NCBI GenBank assembly: GCA_030037265.1
Contig: JASHRQ010000115.1
Coordinates: 1 to 35,681 of the forward strand
From: Thermoplasmata archaeon
Lineage (GTDB): Archaea; Thermoplasmatota; Thermoplasmata; Lutacidiplasmatales; UBA184
Direction: 5' to 3'
DNA: 35,681 nucleotides
The translations under genes were made by a program, and so were the position numbers. Below, piece after piece: positions 32,501 through 35,681 of the stretch. Below the pieces are notes generated by a model, which was not told the origin of the DNA, ran no database searches, and saw only the letters and a program-made list of their open reading frames with translations. How positions within the stretch are numbered: position 1 is the first letter of the stretch; each line of letters starts with the position of its first letter.

Positions 32501-33085
32501 GGAGACCGCGAACGGACCCCGAACATGGGAATGCTCACCCCGACGGCCCGGTCATCCCACGAGAGATGGAAGCGGGCGACGGTACGAAATCTCAGCTCCT
32601 CCAGAGACTGGGGAAGGTCTCGGTCCGGAGGAACTCGCTCGCGGAAAGGGTGTCGGCCGTCGACCGATTCACGACTGCTGAGACGAAGTACGTCGTGCCG
32701 ATGGTAGAGCTCACCGCGGGCGGCCCCGGTCAACCACACGAGGCCACCCGGGAGGAGATCCGTACTCGATCCCGCCGGTACGGCTTGGAAGTATGCCCCC
32801 TGGGACCGGGGCCCTACCGGCCACTGGCCCACCTCAACCAGGCCGAAGGTTCCTACGGGAGTCCCTTCCGGCAGCACCGAGCGCCGTTCAGCTCCTTCCC
32901 CATCTGCTCAGAGCCGCTCGATGAAGACGCGACACTCCGAGGGGATTTTACCGGCGGCGGATCTATGGCATCCGGTGGCTACCGGGAATCCCCTCGCAAG
33001 GGAAGTTCGTTTGGGATCCCGGTGACCTTCTCCTGTTCGCTCGCTCCACGGACCCCCCGGCGCCACGCGTCGGAGCCGAAGATCG
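32500..33085. repeat. Diverged ~580-bp duplicated element, copy A
   Basis: This segment aligns with 34541-35125 over its whole length. The central 339 bases (from ACGAAATCT at 32584) align without gaps to the matching block at 34625, with 103 mismatches by hand count (about 70% identity). Mismatches fall almost evenly over the three codon positions (35, 32, 36) in the shared open frame, so the long ORF there is not under protein-level constraint. It is a decayed gene, a structured non-coding element or part of an old mobile unit. Each copy lies on the same side of a VapC gene or remnant. Boundaries are approximate. The next 185 bases to vapC module 2 hold nothing I recognise. Confidence 0.8.
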
Positions 33086-33270
33086 TGCATGAAGCGCAGG
33101 ATACCGGTCGGAAACACAGCTAGAAAGTACGCTCAAACAGATAGCCCCGAGCGGATTCGAAACGCTCCCCGACGCGGGCGGGACTTCTTCAGACCCGGTA
33201 CCGACAGGTACGCCGTAGAGGTCACCGCCGTCCGACCCGCGAGCGAAGCTCGGGGGCGGCCGGCGGCTGA

Positions 33271-33657
33271 CTAGTACGTCTCGAGGTGGAGTCCCGGGAT
33301 CCGTTGGAAGTCCTGGTCTCGTGTCACCAGCGTGGCCCGGTGCCTGTGGACGATCGCGGCGATCAACAGGTCGAGAGTGCCCACCGAACGCCCTTGCCGG
33401 TCGAGTTCGCCCCCGAGCCGAGCTGCGTCGTCGGCGGTCTCGGCCTCCAGTGGCAACACCTGCAGCCGTCGGGTCAGCGTGAGGCTTCGGTCCAGCAGCC
33501 GGCCCCCACGGCGGTAGCCGGATCGAAGAAACTCGGTGAGGGCCGGCGCGGGAATCGTAAGGGTCTCCGGAACTCCCTCCCACTCGACGGCGCGACGCCG
33601 AGCCCCCTCGTCACCACGCAGCAGATCGAAGCAATACGTCGCGTCAAGTGCCTTCAC
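33271..33657 (-). CDS. vapC: VapC-type PIN-domain toxin (module 2)
   Basis: 128 residues from the GTG at 33657, chosen because it overlaps the antitoxin stop as GTGA; the ORF-track start at 33930 runs antisense through vapB. KALDATYCFDLLRG carries the first Asp, PALTEFLRSG the Glu, GTLDLLIAAI the third acidic residue, and TRDQDFQRIPGL the last. This is a classical VapC of the FitB/VapC type and is not closely related to module 1 (different residues around every motif). It is predicted to act as an endoribonuclease on tRNA or rRNA. Expression should be held down by the overlapping antitoxin. Confidence 0.93.
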   Translation of the reverse strand: MKALDATYCFDLLRGDEGARRRAVEWEGVPETLTIPAPALTEFLRSGYRRGGRLLDRSLTLTRRLQVLPLEAETADDAARLGGELDRQGRSVGTLDLLIAAIVHRHRATLVTRDQDFQRIPGLHLETY

Positions 33658-33905
33658 GGGCCACCTTGGGTCCGGTGAAGGCGGGACTGCCGTCGCGCGT
33701 CGCCCCGGCGGGCCGAGTCGCGCTCTCGCTCGATCTCCCTCCACACCCGAGGGGGAAGGTTGCCCAGGGAGCCAGCGAGGTCCGAGATTCGCGCGGGAGG
33801 GCGGAGAGTCCTTCGGACAACGGCGCTGAACGTCTCTCCGGACCGCTTCGACTTCGACAGAAGTTCGTACGCCTCCGCGTCCAGGGCAACGGTCTTGGAC
33901 GCCAT
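33654..33905 (-). CDS. vapB: VapB-family antitoxin (module 2)
   Basis: 83 residues from the ATG at 33905; the ORF-track start is a TTG one codon earlier. SKTVALDAEAYELLSKSKRSGETFSAVVRRTL matches the archaeal VapB-like (DUF217-type) antitoxin pattern, a short strand plus helix-turn-helix that binds DNA as a dimer. ISDLAGSLGNLP and WREIERERDSARR form the toxin-binding region. GATATATTGG (complement of 33929-33937) is centred 28-30 bases before the ATG, so the transcript is leaderless. It overlaps the toxin start by four bases. Its sequence family differs from module 1. Confidence 0.85.
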   Translation of the reverse strand: MASKTVALDAEAYELLSKSKRSGETFSAVVRRTLRPPARISDLAGSLGNLPPRVWREIERERDSARRGDARRQSRLHRTQGGP

Positions 33906-34040
33906 CAACGCAACGAACGTGTGCCGCCAATATATCGGTTGTGTCTTGTCAACACAGGCGGTGCAGTCCTGGACTGTGACCCTCGGCGGGCTCGAACCGC
34001 CTCGTCGGCCAACGTGGGCTGTTCCTTGCGACCCCGAAGG

Positions 34041-34270
34041 TCAGCTCAGCATCACGAAGCCGGCCAGAGCGAAGGCGGCGTCACAAGAGGACGCCATGTC
34101 CGCCCCGAGCGCACGCAGCACGACGGAGCCCGTTCACTCGGCGACGCTCCCGTCCGTGTCGTCGTGCCGTGCCCTCCGCGTGGCGGCCCCGCTGTGACGG
34201 ATCCGCTCGACCCAGAAGGTGCTCATGGACGACCTTGGGTCATCGAGGCGGCCGGGCGCGTCGCTCGGGT
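34041..34270 (-). pseudogene. Broken vapC, C-terminal half related to module 1
   Basis: The region aligns ungapped for about 120 bases with vapC module 1 (31553 onward against 34095 onward). Translated on the minus strand, it ends AGFVMLS*, like module 1 AGFVVLP*, and has VVLRALGADM for VVMRALGADT. At the TDCTS motif the codon after the acidic residue is TGA, giving an in-frame stop, and the Asp is Glu. A single-base length difference further upstream breaks the frame. The N-terminal half and the antitoxin are missing. It is therefore a dead copy. The 270 bases to the right hold no gene. Confidence 0.85.
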
Positions 34271-34540
34271 CGCCGAGAGGAGAGCGGGCCGGCCCCACGT
34301 GGGGTGTTTGCAGTGACTCCGAGTCCGCAACCTATCTTCGGGAACGTGTCGTGGGGAGGCCGGTGACGGGCGACCTCCCTGTACCGCGAGGGAGAGAGTG
34401 GGTCGCGAAGCACGCTCGGACTCCGTTACCGCGTGAGCGACACCGCAAGGGTCCCCGGGGACCCTCCGGCCCCGGAGCCGCGGAGCACCCCAGCCGCAGC
34501 CGGGTCGCCGGTTGAGCACGCTTCGACCGAGACGGCTTCG

Positions 34541-35125
34541 CGGGGGGGGCGAGCGGACGCCGAACCCCGGAAGGTCTGTCCGGACTGTTCCATGGTCAGT
34601 CGACCGGTGGAAGTGGGTCGCCAAACGAAGTCCCGGCTCCTTCAGCGACTGCGCGAGCTCTCGGTCCGGATGAATGAGTCCGCGCGTCGGTTGCTCTCCG
34701 ACGGTCGACTCACTACCACCGAGACGAGGCATATCCTGCCGACGGTGGAGCCCACCGTGGGCAACCTCGGTTATCGTCGGGGCGTCCCCGGGGAGGAGAC
34801 CCGCGCGCTATCCCGCCGACTCGGACTGGACGCATGCCCACTGGAACTCGGACCCCACCCGCCATTCGCCTATCTCGGCCAGCCCGTGGGTTCCTTCGGG
34901 GCTCCCGCCCGGCAGCACCGGGCCCCGTTCCGCTCGGTTACGGTCCTGTCCGAGCCGCTGGATGGGGACCCCGGCGCCCCGAGAGGACTCTGCCTCCGGC
35001 AGATTGACGGCGTACCGTGGCTCCCCGGATACCGATCGGAAAGGACGCTCGTTTGGGACCCCGGTGGCCATCTCCTGTCCTCTCGATCCGCGGATTCCCC
35101 GACGCCGCCGGTCGGATCCGAACCC
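34541..35125. repeat. Diverged ~580-bp duplicated element, copy A'
   Basis: Partner of the element at 32500-33085. The offset between the two copies of the element is 2041 bases, while the offset between vapC module 1 and its broken copy is 2542, so about 500 bases (vapB, the vapC 5' half and the promoter) were lost from this copy. The gapless central block and the late match around GTTTGGGA(T/C)CCCGGTG support common descent. The long ORF 34433-35194 covers it but shows no coding constraint. It ends about 100 bases before the IS110 end. Confidence 0.8.
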
Positions 35126-35249
35126 GGCGGAACCAGCGCCGGATCCCCATCGGGAGCGCCGGTAGACCGACCCGTGAGGTGGACCGGCGGCTAAGCCCTG
35201 CCCCGAGTCCTCCATCGACCACCGACTAGTCAGCCAGAAAGAGGGCCTG

Positions 35250-35403
35250 CCCTTCACGAGGGATGAAGGGTGGAGCGCGTGGGTGGCGGGCGTCGACACT
35301 ATGGGGCCTGGACCCCGTCGCTAGTCTGCCCGCCGTCGACCCGCTGTCTTGGGGTTCGCCCCCGAAGAGGAGTTTGTCGGGTTCTGCCCGCACGCTCCAC
35401 CCT
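35250..35403 (+). ncRNA. Candidate IS110 bridge RNA
   Basis: Three nested structures are visible. A 5' hairpin pairs CCCTTCA (35250-35256) with TGAAGGG (35264-35270). An 11-bp long-range stem pairs AGGGTGGAGCG (35267-35277) with CGCTCCACCCT (35393-35403), sharing four bases with the 5' hairpin. Inside it, a first loop has stem GGCGGGC/GCCCGCC (35285-35291/35328-35334), a 9+9-base internal loop and a terminal ATGGGG/CCCCGT stem. A second hairpin is CTTGGGG/CCCCgAAG (35348-35367). This resembles the 5' stem plus target- and donor-binding loops of IS110 bridge RNAs, and it lies where they are encoded. Confidence 0.65.
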
Positions 35404-35430
35404 GACCACCACCGTGGAGGAGGTGATCGG

Positions 35431-35681
35431 GTGTACGTAGGTATCGATGCCCATAAACGCGAGTGTCACGCCACTGTGCTGAATGAACGAGGAGAGAAGC
35501 TCTCCACCGCCAAGTTCCCGACGAACCTGGGGGCCCTGACCGCCTGGGCGCGGACCCTGCCCGAGGGCAGTGTGCTCGCCCTCGAGGCGAGCACCGTCGC
35601 CAAGCGGCTCTACTGGCACCTCAAGGGGTTGGGTCTCGACGTGCGGATGGCCCATCCCCTGGAGGTCCGACGGATGGCCGG
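35431..35681 (+). CDS. IS110-family transposase (DEDD), N-terminal part
   Basis: Not in the ORF track because it runs off the window. GTG at 35431, seven bases after GGAGG, opens a frame with no stop for 83 codons. MYVGIDAHKRECHATVLNE contains the first RuvC-like Asp, VLALEAST the following catalytic Glu, and AHPLEVRRMAG the conserved segment after the tyrosine-rich helix. IS110 recombinases use a DEDD RuvC-like domain and a C-terminal serine, guided by a bridge RNA. The remaining catalytic residues and the Tnp domain lie outside. The perfect ribosome-binding site contrasts with the leaderless host genes. Confidence 0.9.
   Translation, partial: MYVGIDAHKRECHATVLNERGEKLSTAKFPTNLGALTAWARTLPEGSVLALEASTVAKRLYWHLKGLGLDVRMAHPLEVRRMA

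Larger units (their letters stand above)
35224..35681 (+). mobile_element. IS110-family insertion sequence, left end and 5' part of transposase (truncated by window)
   Basis: The non-coding left end (about 35224-35430) is followed by a transposase start with a perfect GGAGGTGATC ribosome-binding site. IS110 elements lack terminal inverted repeats, so the left boundary is only approximate; I place it near the GACTAGTC palindrome at 35224. The element continues outside the window. Confidence 0.8.

Noticed and set aside
32038-33123. 361-residue plus-strand ORF over copy A
   Set aside because: Its 5' part is antisense to vapB and the duplicated part shows evenly distributed codon-position changes, so it is not treated as a protein gene.
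33977-34042. tRNA-like T-arm GGCGG-TTCGAGC-CCGCC (minus strand) with a possible acceptor stem GACCTTC/GAGGGTC
   Set aside because: The span is 66 bases, too short; no convincing D-arm or anticodon arm can be drawn. It might be a tRNA 3' fragment left by integration, but this is too weak to annotate.
34433-35194. 253-residue plus-strand ORF over copy A'
   Set aside because: Same reason as copy A: similarity to the partner is higher at DNA than at protein level, with no wobble excess.
1-35681. CRISPR array or cas genes
   Set aside because: No series of regularly spaced direct repeats and no Cas motifs were seen on either strand.

Overview
The window looks like a high-GC archaeal chromosome, most likely a Thermoplasmatota-type organism (inference; no rRNA or complete tRNA gene is present to prove it). 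The reasons are: TATA-like A/T islands (CTTAATAG, CTAAATAG, TTTTATC, GATATATT) about 25-31 bases upstream of many start codons, implying leaderless mRNAs; secreted proteins rich in N-X-S/T sequons; a pilin-type N-terminus on a binding protein; and many small membrane proteins with zinc ribbons.

Left part (1-5.7 kb): the end of an NlpC/P60 peptidase, two tandem paralogous secreted proteins with conserved cysteine pairs, a small two-helix membrane protein, a LysE-type exporter, MsrA, an imidazolonepropionase-like amidohydrolase and a zinc-ribbon protein. Middle (5.8-20.3 kb): a membrane-anchored G1 glutamic peptidase with Ig/PKD-like domains and a C-terminal zinc ribbon, an M20 dipeptidase, a TMEM175-type channel, a DinB-family protein, a secreted PNGase A-like glycoamidase, a PLP aminotransferase, a lactate-oxidase-like flavoenzyme, a DUF429 protein, an esterase, and a 1013-residue oligopeptide-binding protein with a pilin-like signal and PKD domains. 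Together these suggest extracellular acid proteolysis and deglycosylation of glycoproteins, peptide capture at the surface and cytosolic dipeptide breakdown. No ABC permease or ATPase is in the window.

Right-centre (20.3-31.2 kb) is ordinary housekeeping and accessory metabolism: small membrane proteins (one SHOCT), an aldo-keto reductase, an HExxH protein next to ribA (GTP cyclohydrolase II), a second alpha-hydroxy-acid oxidase, a GNAT acetyltransferase, a GyrI-like protein, a short coiled-coil protein, a GltD-like Fe-S/FAD oxidoreductase, a DUF308-like protein, a zinc-ribbon protein, a small protein behind a perfect 20-bp palindrome, and a zinc alcohol dehydrogenase.

The last 4.4 kb is a mobile/defence-type island. 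It holds two intact VapBC modules, a broken vapC, two diverged copies of a ~580-bp element that show no codon-position signal, and the left end of an IS110-family element. Upstream of the transposase start the sequence folds as expected for an IS110 bridge RNA. The strongest leads for new biology are the secreted glycoprotein-degradation set, the vapC-linked duplicated element and the archaeal IS110 bridge-RNA candidate.
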